Assembly (NCBI GenBank): GCA_002722795.1
Contig: PBMY01000029.1
Span: forward strand, 1 to 44,859
Length of the DNA stretch: 44,859 nt
DNA from: Crocinitomicaceae bacterium
GTDB taxonomy: Bacteria; Bacteroidota; Bacteroidia; Flavobacteriales_D; Sanyastnellaceae
Direction of reading: 5' to 3'
Part shown: in pieces, positions 1 to 8,814 of the stretch
Numbering within the stretch: position 1 is the stretch's first letter
How the letters are laid out: every line of letters starts with the position of its first letter
Notes under the pieces: model-generated
Database searches by the model: none
Seen by the model: the letters and a program-made list of their open reading frames with translations, nothing else
Told to the model about the DNA's origin: nothing
Made by a program: the position numbers and the translations under genes

Positions 1-819
1 CAAGCTGACACCGACCAGAACGAGGCCGATTCAGATGCAGCAGATGTTATTCTGCAGGACCAAATAGATATGTTAGAGGATGATATAGTAGTTTCTAGCA
101 CCTTACTTCAATCAGATATAGATCAAAATGAAGCTGACGCAGATTCTGCTATCTCTACTCTTCAAGCTGAAATTGATCAAAATGAAGCTGCTTCTGATGC
201 TGGAGATAATAATTTGTATAATGAAATATTATTTTCTAGCACCTCACTTCAATCAGATATAGATCAAAATGAAGCTGACGCTGATTCTGCTATCTCTGCT
301 CTTCAAGCTGAAATTGATCAAAATGAAGCTGCTTCTGATGCTGGAGATAATAGTTTGTATAATGAAATATTATATCTACAAAGTGATATTGATGCTCTTG
401 AAATAGCAGATACAGATATTCAAGCTGACATTATTGCAAACCAGATTGATTCCGAAAGTGCTGATTTAACATTAACAAATTTGATTAATGCATATGCAAA
501 TTCGATTAATGCAAACACAAATGATGTTTCGAATGTACAATCTATTAATACAGCGCAAAGCATAATCATTTCTGATCTTCAAAATGAAATATCTGATCTT
601 CAAAATGAAATTACAGATTTACAAAGTGAACTAAGTGTATTACAAAATAAGATTGTTATAGGCTGTGCATATCCTCAATATTCAGGTGTTGTTCCGATGT
701 TTTCGGGTCAAATTTATGTAGATGTATGTGCTACCGGTATTGAAGGTGCTTTTTGGGTATCGATTTCATCTAACAATAATCTAGTTTGGATTGAAGTTTC
801 AGCTAATTATAATTATTAG
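1..819 (+). CDS. Repetitive coiled-coil protein, 5' end outside the window
   Basis: The frame is open from base 1, so the gene starts upstream; the ATG at 70 is internal because the same repeat continues before it. The visible 272 residues are built from degenerate heptad-like repeats around QSDIDQNEADADSAI and QAEIDQNEAASDAGDN, then a Leu/Asn/Gln-rich stretch (ISDLQNEI repeated) that looks like coiled coil. The last ~55 residues form a separate, probably beta-rich end domain (CAYPQYSGVVPMFSG to the C-terminus) with two Cys. There is no T9SS tail. Acidic, Gln/Asn-rich repeats with a small globular tip resemble a stalk or fibre protein, but I do not recognise the family and do not assign a function. 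The stop overlaps the lgt stop by 4 bp. Confidence 0.75.
   Translation, partial: QADTDQNEADSDAADVILQDQIDMLEDDIVVSSTLLQSDIDQNEADADSAISTLQAEIDQNEAASDAGDNNLYNEILFSSTSLQSDIDQNEADADSAISALQAEIDQNEAASDAGDNSLYNEILYLQSDIDALEIADTDIQADIIANQIDSESADLTLTNLINAYANSINANTNDVSNVQSINTAQSIIISDLQNEISDLQNEITDLQSELSVLQNKIVIGCAYPQYSGVVPMFSGQIYVDVCATGIEGAFWVSISSNNNLVWIEVSANYNY
92..373 (+). repeat. Tandem duplication, two 141-bp units
   Basis: Units 92-232 and 233-373 differ at about 4 of 141 positions by my hand alignment. Each encodes 47 residues, so the frame is kept. The near identity at DNA level, while the surrounding protein repeats are degenerate, points to a recent in-frame duplication. Confidence 0.9.
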
Positions 820-2018
820 ATCTTTGATGCTGTTTGTTTATTTCTTCGAATAATTAAGTGTGTAAGTAATGTAACTCCACTTACCATCGTCATCACTGAT
901 ATCAGTTCTGCTTGTGTCATTTCTATACCAATGAAATCGAACGTGGTATTAACTCTTATTTTCTCAATCCAAAACCTTTCAAAACCATTAAATATTAGGT
1001 AGATGCCAAACAACATTCCCGGTATGTGTATTCTCTTCCTAATACTCCAAAGGATTGAAAATATTACGATAGCCATAGTAGTCTCGTAAAGAGATGTGGG
1101 GAATACCGGAACGTCCAAGCATGTGCCGTATCCGGGAAAAATATCCCATGGATCGCTATCTCTAATAAGTCTTCCAACCCTATTTACATTGTTAGGGAAA
1201 TGATAACTCCATGTCCAATCAGGTAGCCAACTCATCCATTGAGGTTGGCTAGCTATGTTATCGATACCCCAATCACCGTCTCCACTCACCTGACAGCCAA
1301 TTCTTCCAACTCCATATGCAATCATAAGGCTAGGAGCAGTTGCATCTGCTAGGTGGACAAAGCTAAGATTGAGTTTTCTAGCATAAAGCCAAACGCTAAG
1401 TCCTCCGCAAATAAGGCCTCCATAAATAGTTAATCCACCTAATATCGCATTTAAGCTAGGATCTTGAATGAATGAAATGAATTGGTCAGGGTATTCAATA
1501 AAATGAAATAGTTTGGCTCCAAGAATGCCACCAACAGCTGCGACCGTCATTAAAGATCCGATATGCTCGTGTGGTTGAATTTCTCTTTTTTGAACTACAG
1601 GTTCAGGGAGTTGGGTTTTCTTGCACTCCCACCAATGCCATGCACCTAAGCTCGTTGCCCCTAATAGACCTAATAATATGCTCCCATCCAATGAGAATAA
1701 AAAAGTTTGAGGGAGTGCCCCTCCTTCAAATAAAGTCCCCGCATTAAACGCTAGAAATAGAAACTTCCAGCCAAATACAAAACCTATAATAGATTGGCCG
1801 AAAATCCCTCCTAGAGTAGCTGAATTGCCAATTGTTTCTTCACTAGTAGTTGGAGAGAATGCTCCTTGTTCAGTCTTTCTGATTATTTCCTTTTTGAGAA
1901 AAAAGCCGGCTGTAAGAAATGCCATTGCAACAAAAAACCCAAAGCTGTTTACAAGCTTGAAAAAAGGAAGCTCAAGGCCAAATAAATCGCTAAATGCGTA
2001 ATATAGATTTGGGTACAT
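816..2018 (-). CDS. lgt: Prolipoprotein diacylglyceryl transferase
   Basis: Lgt moves diacylglycerol from phosphatidylglycerol to the lipobox Cys of prolipoproteins at the inner membrane, the first step of lipoprotein maturation. The 400-residue protein is strongly hydrophobic with multiple membrane segments. It carries the Lgt signature in its usual Bacteroidota form, GRIGCQVSGDGDWG near residue 240, plus YGGLICGG near 200 and PTSLYE near 310. The Asn-containing E. coli form (GRxGNFxNGE) is replaced here, which is normal for this phylum. It is longer than E. coli Lgt (about 290), with an extra N-terminal hydrophobic part and a central loop. It lies 6 bp downstream of mtaB and is probably cotranscribed with it. 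Confidence 0.93.
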   Translation of the reverse strand: MYPNLYYAFSDLFGLELPFFKLVNSFGFFVAMAFLTAGFFLKKEIIRKTEQGAFSPTTSEETIGNSATLGGIFGQSIIGFVFGWKFLFLAFNAGTLFEGGALPQTFLFSLDGSILLGLLGATSLGAWHWWECKKTQLPEPVVQKREIQPHEHIGSLMTVAAVGGILGAKLFHFIEYPDQFISFIQDPSLNAILGGLTIYGGLICGGLSVWLYARKLNLSFVHLADATAPSLMIAYGVGRIGCQVSGDGDWGIDNIASQPQWMSWLPDWTWSYHFPNNVNRVGRLIRDSDPWDIFPGYGTCLDVPVFPTSLYETTMAIVIFSILWSIRKRIHIPGMLFGIYLIFNGFERFWIEKIRVNTTFDFIGIEMTQAELISVMTMVSGVTLLTHLIIRRNKQTASKI

Positions 2019-2024
2019 AAGTAA

Positions 2025-3323
2025 TTAATGAGTAGTTCCTAAAACAAAGCCTTCAGGGTTGATTTTGTCAAGATAAATGTTTTCGGTCGAATTTGGATTT
2101 ACCTCAGATGAATTCACTGCCACTCTAACGTATTCTGGAGTGTATCCATATAGCAGTCCATCGTCTTCTGATGCTTCTATTAAAACCTTACTGCTTTTAC
2201 CCACGAATTTTTCATAATGTGCCCTCTGCTTTTTAAGAGACAGTATCCTAAGCATTTTATTTCTTTCCTGTCTAATTTGCATTGGTATTATATCATCAAT
2301 TCTCAACGCAGTTGTATTTGGACGTTCGCTATATGTAAATACGTGTAAGTAACTTATATCTATAGAGTTAATAAAATCATATGTTTCCTGAAAACTCGAA
2401 TCACATTCGCCTGGAAAACCAACAATAACATCAACTCCAATACCTGCGTTTGGCATTCTTTTTTTGATGTATTCAATTCTGCTTTTATATAGATCAGTTC
2501 TATACCTCCTTCTCATTGAAGACAGTATATCATCAGATCCAGATTGCAGAGGTATGTGAAAGTGTGGTTGGAACTTTGAACTTTTAGAAACGAAGTCAAT
2601 AATTTCTTCTGACAAAAGATTTGGTTCAATCGATGAAATTCTAAATCGTTCAACACCTTCAACTTTATCTAATTCTTTGATAAGTCCAAGAAAATTTTCA
2701 TCATTGTTTTTGCCAAAATCACCAATATTCACTCCGGTCAGTACAATTTCTTTAGCACCATCTTTTACTGCAGCTTCCGCCTGTAATACTGTGTCTACAA
2801 TAGTGGCTGACCTCGATCTTCCACGAGCTAGAGGTATAGTGCAGAACGCACAGAAATAGTCACAACCATCTTGAACCTTTAAAAATGTTCTAGTTCTATC
2901 TCCGCTTGAGAAACTAGGCACAAACTCTCTCACCTCTTTTATTTCTCCAACTCTTACTTCACCTTCCTGTCTTTTAGTCAAATCATTTAACAGATTATGA
3001 AGATTAAATTTTTCATTTGCTCCTAAAACCAAATCAACACCTTCAATTGCTATAATTTCTTTTGGTTTTAATTGTGCATAACAACCAATAACAACAATAT
3101 ATGATAATGGGTTTGAGTTAAGCGATCGTCGTACAATATTACGGCATTTTGCATCGGCATGATCAGTAACACTACATGTGTTAATCACAACAAGATCAGG
3201 ACTTTCGTCGATTTTTACTTTTGCGAAACCAGCCTCTTCTAGCTGTTTTGCAATAGTTGAAGTTTCACTAAAATTTAGTTTACAACCTAAAGTATGAAAT
3301 GCAACAGTACCTCCTGAAATCAT
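2025..3323 (-). CDS. mtaB: tRNA t6A37 methylthiotransferase MtaB
   Basis: This is a radical-SAM enzyme that converts t6A37 to ms2t6A37 in tRNAs reading ANN codons. The N-terminal UPF0004 domain starts with HTLGCKLNFSET, the MtaB form of the MiaB-family motif, with further cluster Cys in NTCSVT and GCYAQ. The radical-SAM motif CDYFCAFC lies near residue 153. A C-terminal TRAM-like segment follows (VLIEASEDDGLLYGYTPEYV). The length of 432 is normal. A possible promoter box with one mismatch to TAnnTTTG (TAAATTCG, 3328-3335) ends 4 nt before the ATG. The gene heads a two-gene minus operon with lgt. Confidence 0.93.
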   Translation of the reverse strand: MISGGTVAFHTLGCKLNFSETSTIAKQLEEAGFAKVKIDESPDLVVINTCSVTDHADAKCRNIVRRSLNSNPLSYIVVIGCYAQLKPKEIIAIEGVDLVLGANEKFNLHNLLNDLTKRQEGEVRVGEIKEVREFVPSFSSGDRTRTFLKVQDGCDYFCAFCTIPLARGRSRSATIVDTVLQAEAAVKDGAKEIVLTGVNIGDFGKNNDENFLGLIKELDKVEGVERFRISSIEPNLLSEEIIDFVSKSSKFQPHFHIPLQSGSDDILSSMRRRYRTDLYKSRIEYIKKRMPNAGIGVDVIVGFPGECDSSFQETYDFINSIDISYLHVFTYSERPNTTALRIDDIIPMQIRQERNKMLRILSLKKQRAHYEKFVGKSSKVLIEASEDDGLLYGYTPEYVRVAVNSSEVNPNSTENIYLDKINPEGFVLGTTH

Positions 3324-3471
3324 TCTGCGAATTTAATTCAGTATTTTGAAAATAGTGATTAACAAAAAATTGTATAGTTTTTTTACAAAAAAATTATGCA
3401 AATGTAAGATCTATTGTAAATATTGTGTATTATATTGCACAACCTGCTTTATGATAACGAAAATTTTTAAA

Positions 3472-6288
3472 ATGTATAAATCGGTAACTTTTTTGATGTC
3501 AATATTATTTGCTTTGACATCAGTACAAGCTCAAAGTTTTACAAACGGAAATGCTCTTCTGCCTAGTCAATACCATAGTGGAGGTTGTGTTGGTTTCACC
3601 GATATGGATGGTGATGGTTTTGACGACCTAGTTGTTTTAGACGATAGTGAAGACCTTCACGTATTATACCAAGGGGCAGATGGAACTTTTACTGATGTTG
3701 ATTATGGTCAAGTCAGTGGATCTAATCAATGGGGTATGTGTGTAGCTGATTATGATAATGATGGTCATAAAGATGTGTTTTCAGGTGGTTCATACGATGG
3801 AGTACATGTACAACATATAACATCGCCCGGAGTAAACGAGTCTTTTTCATTAGAGCCAGGTTCTATGTTTATGCAAGCTTGTAGTTGGGCTGATATTAAT
3901 AATGATGGTTACTTAGACGTTTTTGCTTGCCATGATGATGCACTTAGTAGAATTTGGATGGGTAATGCTGATGGTTCACTTACTCCGGCACCAGCATTGA
4001 TGCCTCTCGAAGATTATGCACTTGCAGATAATCCAGGAAATGATCATAGTGGTAACTATGGAACTGTATTTTGTGACTTTGATACTGATGGTGACATCGA
4101 TTTATTTATAGCAAAGTGTCGTCAATTTGTAAATGACCCTTACGATCCTCGTAGAATCAACCAACTATGGGTTAATGATGGTAATGGAAACTTTACTGAA
4201 GAAGCGCTAGAAAGAGGCCTTGTATTCTATGAGCAAAGTTGGACAGTAGATTTTGCTGACATTGATAACGACGGTGATTTCGACTGTTTAGTTACTAACC
4301 ACAGTACCAATCTATACCTTTTAGAGAATGATGGTTCCGGATATTTCTCTAATATCACTGCAGATGCTGGATTAGAGGTTGATGGATTCTTCCTTCAAGC
4401 CAAAATGGAAGACTTTGATAATGATGGTTATGTTGATTTAGTTTATTCAGGAGGTGCTCACAGGTATTATCACAATAACGGTGATAAGACATTTTCTCAT
4501 ATTGCAAATACATTCCCCGGGGATGATACAATGCATAGCCTTTGTACAGGGGATGTAAACAGAGACGGGCAGGTTGATTTATACGCTAGCTATGGCGGAG
4601 GATATGTTAACCCTGACCCAAACAACCCAGATGTTTTATGGGTAAATGAAGGGAATGATAATCACTGGATTACATTCGAATTAGAGGGTATTCAATCAAA
4701 TGTTGATGCCGTAGGTGCAAAAGTTATAATTACTGGAGCATTTGGGACACAAATAAGAGAGGTTAGAGCAGGAGAGAGCTATGGAATTACTTGTGCTGCA
4801 ACATGTCATTTTGGACTTGGAACAAATGAAATAGTAGAAACCGCGACAATCCAATGGCCTTCTGGTCTTGAGATGGTTATTGATAACCCATCAATTGACC
4901 AATATCACACAGTAAGTGAGGCACCATGTCTAGTTGAATTAGAGATTGAAGCTTCAGCTATAGAATTCTGTCCCGGAGAGACAATTAATGTTGCTGCTCC
5001 AGAAGGATATGCTACTTACTTATGGTCTAATGGAGAGGAGGGAGTAAATGAAATTTCTGTTTCTGAATCTGGAAACTATAGCCTTCTAATATATGATGCT
5101 GATGGATGTGCTGGTTCATCTAATGTTGTATCATTAGTTGAGATTGAAGGACAAGATCCAACAATTGAACTAAGCGGTTCTCTTGCACTTTGTGATGGTG
5201 GTGTCATTTTGATGACTTCTTCAAATGCTGAGGAATGGCAGTGGAGTAATGGTGAAACAGAACAAACTATAGAAGTAACTAGTGGTGGAACATACAGCGT
5301 AAGTGTGGTTGATATATGCGGAAATACAGGTTCATCTGAAGAGGTAGTTGTAGAACTTTATGAAGCACCAAATGCACCACCGACAGTTTCGGATATTACA
5401 ATTAATTCAGGAGATGACGCATCATTTACTGCTGAGGGGACTAACGTAAAGTGGTATGATTCTGAATTTGATGGAAATCAAATTGGATTGGGTTCTACTT
5501 ACACTCAGGCTTCTGTCACTAGTGATTTAACAGTTTGGGCTTCACAAACTGTAATAAATACAGGTGAACTTGTTTCAGGTGGGGAGATTCTTCCTCAAGA
5601 TGGGGGTCAATTCCACAGTAATAGCCAAAGATGGTTAGAATTTGATGTATATGAGAATATTTTATTGAGATCAGTAATGGTATATGCTGATGGTGAATAC
5701 GAAAGAACATTTCAGCTAATTGATGCAGATGAAAATGTGCTTGAAGAAACAACTGTTTTTGTAGAAGAGAACGGCTTTGAGCTTGTTCTTAACTATGAAA
5801 TAGCACCAGGTGAAAATTACGGTTTAAGAAGCACTACAGATGATCCTCAACTCTGGAGAGAGGGGACAGATTCAGAATTAAATTATCCATATGATTTGGG
5901 CGGTCTAGCATCCATTACTAATAGTACGGCTGGACCAGAATTTAGCTATTACTATTTCTTTTATGAGTGGGATGTTGAGCCACTACCAATTCCATGTGAA
6001 TCAACAAGAGTTAGTGCTACAGCTTCTATAGTAGGCTTAAATGAGCTTGAATTGGTTGTTCTAGATGTGTATCCTAATCCTGTGTCATTTGAAGGTGTTG
6101 CATATATTTCTAATATGCCAAACCAACCATGTGTTGTAGATCTCACGGATCTTCAAGGAAGAGTTGTGTTTACCACAAACTCAAATGAAATTTTATTAGA
6201 CGGCATTAGCGCAGGAACATATGTCGTAACTGTGTCTAGCACTGATGAATTGAATGTACTAGGAACTACTAAACTTGTAGTCCAATAA
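3472..6288 (+). CDS. Secreted FG-GAP/ASPIC-UnbV protein with T9SS sorting domain
   Basis: I chose ATG 3472 over the open frame from 3346 because it begins a clear signal peptide (MYKSVTFLMSILFALTSVQA, cleavage before Q), while the upstream residues are Lys/Cys-rich and not signal-like. The mature protein has about seven FG-GAP/VCBS blades with Ca-binding DxDxDG loops (DMDGDGFDDL, DYDNDGHKDV, DINNDGYLDV and others), then an ASPIC/UnbV domain near residues 410-490 (REVRAGESYG...HFGLG...WPSG). Two Ig-like modules follow (YLWSNGEEG, WQWSNGETE), and the end is a type-A T9SS domain (VYPNPVSFEG to TKLVVQ). It is probably exported to the surface or medium through the T9SS. The ligand is unknown. The 148-bp upstream gap showed no convincing promoter. 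Confidence 0.85.
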   Translation: MYKSVTFLMSILFALTSVQAQSFTNGNALLPSQYHSGGCVGFTDMDGDGFDDLVVLDDSEDLHVLYQGADGTFTDVDYGQVSGSNQWGMCVADYDNDGHKDVFSGGSYDGVHVQHITSPGVNESFSLEPGSMFMQACSWADINNDGYLDVFACHDDALSRIWMGNADGSLTPAPALMPLEDYALADNPGNDHSGNYGTVFCDFDTDGDIDLFIAKCRQFVNDPYDPRRINQLWVNDGNGNFTEEALERGLVFYEQSWTVDFADIDNDGDFDCLVTNHSTNLYLLENDGSGYFSNITADAGLEVDGFFLQAKMEDFDNDGYVDLVYSGGAHRYYHNNGDKTFSHIANTFPGDDTMHSLCTGDVNRDGQVDLYASYGGGYVNPDPNNPDVLWVNEGNDNHWITFELEGIQSNVDAVGAKVIITGAFGTQIREVRAGESYGITCAATCHFGLGTNEIVETATIQWPSGLEMVIDNPSIDQYHTVSEAPCLVELEIEASAIEFCPGETINVAAPEGYATYLWSNGEEGVNEISVSESGNYSLLIYDADGCAGSSNVVSLVEIEGQDPTIELSGSLALCDGGVILMTSSNAEEWQWSNGETEQTIEVTSGGTYSVSVVDICGNTGSSEEVVVELYEAPNAPPTVSDITINSGDDASFTAEGTNVKWYDSEFDGNQIGLGSTYTQASVTSDLTVWASQTVINTGELVSGGEILPQDGGQFHSNSQRWLEFDVYENILLRSVMVYADGEYERTFQLIDADENVLEETTVFVEENGFELVLNYEIAPGENYGLRSTTDDPQLWREGTDSELNYPYDLGGLASITNSTAGPEFSYYYFFYEWDVEPLPIPCESTRVSATASIVGLNELELVVLDVYPNPVSFEGVAYISNMPNQPCVVDLTDLQGRVVFTTNSNEILLDGISAGTYVVTVSSTDELNVLGTTKLVVQ

Positions 6289-6294
6289 AGGGAA
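6287..6294 (+). promoter_or_regulatory. Ribosome-binding site supporting a TTG start
   Basis: AAAGGGAA overlaps the stop codon of the upstream gene and lies 3 nt before TTG 6298. No ATG or GTG is available in that frame until well inside the methyltransferase domain, so this site supports the TTG start. Confidence 0.45.
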
Positions 6295-6297
6295 CAA

Positions 6298-7071
6298 TTG
6301 GTAAAAACAATAATTGCCCTTCTTACTAGATTTATTCCAAGAAATGTGCTCCAACATGGGGCACATCTTGGTTTAAGAACGTTTTGTTGGGTATACGCTG
6401 GTAGAAATTTTGAGGATCCAATCGATGGAAAAAAGTATAGAAAACTTCTTCCATACGGACGAGTAAGGACAAGGCCTAATGCCCTTTCTCCAAGTACACT
6501 TTCTCTTGAGAGGCATAGAGCTCTTTGGATATACTTAAAAGAACATACAAACTTATTTACTGAACAGAATAGGATGCTTCATTTGGCACCAGAATACTGT
6601 TATATAAATAGGTTTAAGTCGATGAAAAACCTTGATTACGTTACTGGTGATTTAATTTCTCCTTGGGCAGATCATCACTTTGATGTTCATAGTATTCCAT
6701 TTGATGAAAACTCATTTGATGTGCTCATGGCTAATCATTTGATGGAGCATGTAGAAGATGACTATAAAGTTCTAGATGAATTTTTCAGAGTTCTTAAATC
6801 GGGAGGGTGGGGTATACTTCAAGTTCCAATTGATTGGAAAAATCCAAATACTGAAGAGGATAAATCTGTCACAGATCCATTGGAGAAAGAAAGACTATAC
6901 TGGCAGAGTGATCACGTTAGATTATATGGTTATGAAAATTATCCAGATCGTTTAAGGGGCGCAGGTTTCGATGTTGAAATAGTTGATATGAAAAAACAGC
7001 TTGGAGAGGAAAGATATAACAGGTATTGCCTAGGAGAAGAAAGGTGGGTTTTTGTTGTTCGTAAGCCTTAA
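6298..7071 (+). CDS. Class I SAM-dependent methyltransferase (Methyltransf_11 type)
   Basis: The 257-residue protein has a Rossmann-type methyltransferase core. LHLAPEYC at about 98 is a degenerate motif I in place of the usual DxGxGxG, YVTGDLI holds the acidic ribose-binding position, and FDVLMANHLMEHVEDD with FRVLKSGGWGILQVP are motifs IV-V. The substrate is not evident. The N-terminal 90 residues are basic and may hold a short amphipathic or membrane-associated helix. It begins with TTG, 9 bp after the FG-GAP gene, so it is likely cotranscribed with it. Its stop overlaps that of yigZ by 4 bp (TTAA). Confidence 0.75.
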   Translation: MVKTIIALLTRFIPRNVLQHGAHLGLRTFCWVYAGRNFEDPIDGKKYRKLLPYGRVRTRPNALSPSTLSLERHRALWIYLKEHTNLFTEQNRMLHLAPEYCYINRFKSMKNLDYVTGDLISPWADHHFDVHSIPFDENSFDVLMANHLMEHVEDDYKVLDEFFRVLKSGGWGILQVPIDWKNPNTEEDKSVTDPLEKERLYWQSDHVRLYGYENYPDRLRGAGFDVEIVDMKKQLGEERYNRYCLGEERWVFVVRKP

Positions 7072-7682
7072 TATTCAACTATTACTTCAACCTTAGCCCC
7101 ATCAATTTCATTTAGTTGATTGAATATTTCTTCAGCAATACTTAGCCTAACTTTTATCTCTAAGTTACATTCTTGCTGAAAATCTTTGTTTTCAGAGCTC
7201 AAATTTTCTTTTTTGAGAATGCTCATTATTTCACCCATGCGTGAATAGGGATATGTCACCTTTAGTGTTTTTTCTCTATGACGCTCAATGATCTGACCAT
7301 TCGTTACAGCTGCTTGGGCTGCTTCCCTGTATGCTTCAATTAAGCCTCCTACACCAAGTTTGGTTCCTCCAAAATATCTGACAACAACTATCAAGCTATT
7401 TGTCAAGTTATGAGATTTTAATATACCAAGAATAGGAGCGCCTGCTGAATTACTTGGTTCACCATCGTCGTTTGCTCTGTATTTAGCCCCATCATGACCA
7501 AGTCTGTATGCATAACAAAAGTGCCTAGCAGAATGATGTTCTTCTTTCAAAGATTCTATAAAACCCTTTATTTCAGATTCTGATTTGACTGGGAAAGCAT
7601 ATCCAAAGTGTTTAGATCCTTTAGATTTAAATAGTCCCTCAGAGCGTCCTTTTAAAGACAGATAAGAGTCTGTATCACTCAT
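7068..7682 (-). CDS. yigZ: YigZ/IMPACT family protein
   Basis: A UPF0029/IMPACT-family protein of normal length (204). Family motifs are clear: HFCYAYRLG, ANDDGEPSNSAG, VVVRYFGGTKLGVGGL and a C-terminal YigZ-type ferredoxin-like domain. Eukaryotic IMPACT modulates translation control through GCN1; the bacterial role is not settled. It is the last gene of the rho operon and begins directly after the stop of the upstream hypothetical gene, with no gap, suggesting translational coupling. Confidence 0.9.
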   Translation of the reverse strand: MSDTDSYLSLKGRSEGLFKSKGSKHFGYAFPVKSESEIKGFIESLKEEHHSARHFCYAYRLGHDGAKYRANDDGEPSNSAGAPILGILKSHNLTNSLIVVVRYFGGTKLGVGGLIEAYREAAQAAVTNGQIIERHREKTLKVTYPYSRMGEIMSILKKENLSSENKDFQQECNLEIKVRLSIAEEIFNQLNEIDGAKVEVIVEY

Positions 7683-8075
7683 TTAGGAAATTGGATTTAA
7701 GCTAACTGAAAATACTGTTATGCTATGTAAATCACGACCAAAGAAGAATTTATCTAATGCAGCTTGTATGTTAGGTGCACAAAAGTATGAGGTATGTAAT
7801 TCGTCATCATTTATTGCACGCCATTGAATTGTGAATACACATTCCTTGGCTTTGTGCTCTCTGATGTAGTCCAAAAGAGATTCTAGGGCTTGTTGACGAT
7901 AAGCTCCACGACATTTATGGAATAGAAACTTTTGGCCATGGTGTGCACTTGTGGTTGCAAGAGCAACTTCGATGATTCCTTCTAGTTTTTCTTCAATAAA
8001 TTCAACTTGATGAGTTCCAAAATAACCTCTGATTTCGTTCTCAATCCTCTCAGTATTCTCATTACTAATAATCAT
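7683..8075 (-). CDS. Hypothetical 130-residue protein
   Basis: I do not recognise the family. The protein is soluble, with no signal peptide or membrane segment. It is predicted alpha/beta, with two Cys and several His (SAHHGQKFLFHKC near 45, DELHTSYFCAPN near 95). The gene is credible because it fits tightly between porT (2 bp) and yigZ (0 bp), has the same strand and codon use, and no competing frame is better. The His/Cys content could allow metal binding, but that is a guess. Confidence 0.65.
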   Translation of the reverse strand: MIISNENTERIENEIRGYFGTHQVEFIEEKLEGIIEVALATTSAHHGQKFLFHKCRGAYRQQALESLLDYIREHKAKECVFTIQWRAINDDELHTSYFCAPNIQAALDKFFFGRDLHSITVFSVSLNPIS

Positions 8076-8077
8076 TA

Positions 8078-8800
8078 TTATCCTTCAAAACAAAGTGAAA
8101 CTATATAAGATCTTGTTTTTAGTTTATCTATTGGATTAGTGTAATCGTTATTGTCGTCAATTAACACGTTCTTCAATCCTAATTCTGTTTTAACTTCTAT
8201 AGCAAACTTGAAGAATGGCAAGAAGAAGTCAATTCCTGCACCAAGGTCTACGCTATAATTAGATGCTTCTATTCTAAGAATATCGTCGTTTTCAAGCTGT
8301 TGATTTACAGACTCTTGAGATTGCATATCCTTACTGAACTTACCGCCTACTAATGCGTATGCTGCAAAATTGGTAAGTCTGTCTGTTCTAATCTTCAGTA
8401 GAAGAGGTAGATCAAGATTTACCGCCTCAGTTCGCTTTAATATGTTGTCAACCCCAAAATCTTGAGCAAACACATAATTGAGGCCTCTGTCTTGGAAACT
8501 TAAACCTGGCACAAACCTCACACTGAGATGTCGCCCAAGTTTGGCAGATCCAAGAAGTGCAAGATTAAATCCACTTTGAGGTGCATTAGAAATGCTCATT
8601 AAACCTGAAGTGAAAGTTGAATCCTCAACTAAACTATATGAGAAGTCGCTTTTATTTCCACTAATAATAAACCCAAAATGAAAGGTTTTGTTGTCAAATC
8701 CAGCAATATTTTTACGTCCAATTTTTTGAGCGTTAACTATACAGCTCAAACCGATAATTAGGAGTAGACTTAGGATAAATCCCTTTTTAAAACATTGCAT
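8078..8800 (-). CDS. porT: T9SS/gliding protein PorT (SprT)
   Basis: PorT is an outer-membrane or periplasmic beta-barrel-like protein needed for T9SS export in Porphyromonas and flavobacteria. The 240-residue protein has a signal peptide (MQCFKKGFILSLLLIIGLSC with cleavage after NA, before Q). Family hallmarks are FDNKTFHFGFIISGNKSDF near the N-terminus, LDLPLLLKIRTDRLTN in the middle, VDLGAGIDFFLPFFKFAIE near 195 and a closing LKTRSYIVSLCFEG strand. The length matches. It lies 14 bp after the DUF4199 gene and is probably driven by the rho promoter. Confidence 0.85.
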   Translation of the reverse strand: MQCFKKGFILSLLLIIGLSCIVNAQKIGRKNIAGFDNKTFHFGFIISGNKSDFSYSLVEDSTFTSGLMSISNAPQSGFNLALLGSAKLGRHLSVRFVPGLSFQDRGLNYVFAQDFGVDNILKRTEAVNLDLPLLLKIRTDRLTNFAAYALVGGKFSKDMQSQESVNQQLENDDILRIEASNYSVDLGAGIDFFLPFFKFAIEVKTELGLKNVLIDDNNDYTNPIDKLKTRSYIVSLCFEG

Positions 8801-8814
8801 GACGAATAAACGAA

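Noticed and set aside
3346-3471. N-terminal extension of the first FG-GAP protein
   Set aside because: Lys/Cys-rich residues that are not signal-like; the signal peptide begins at ATG 3472.
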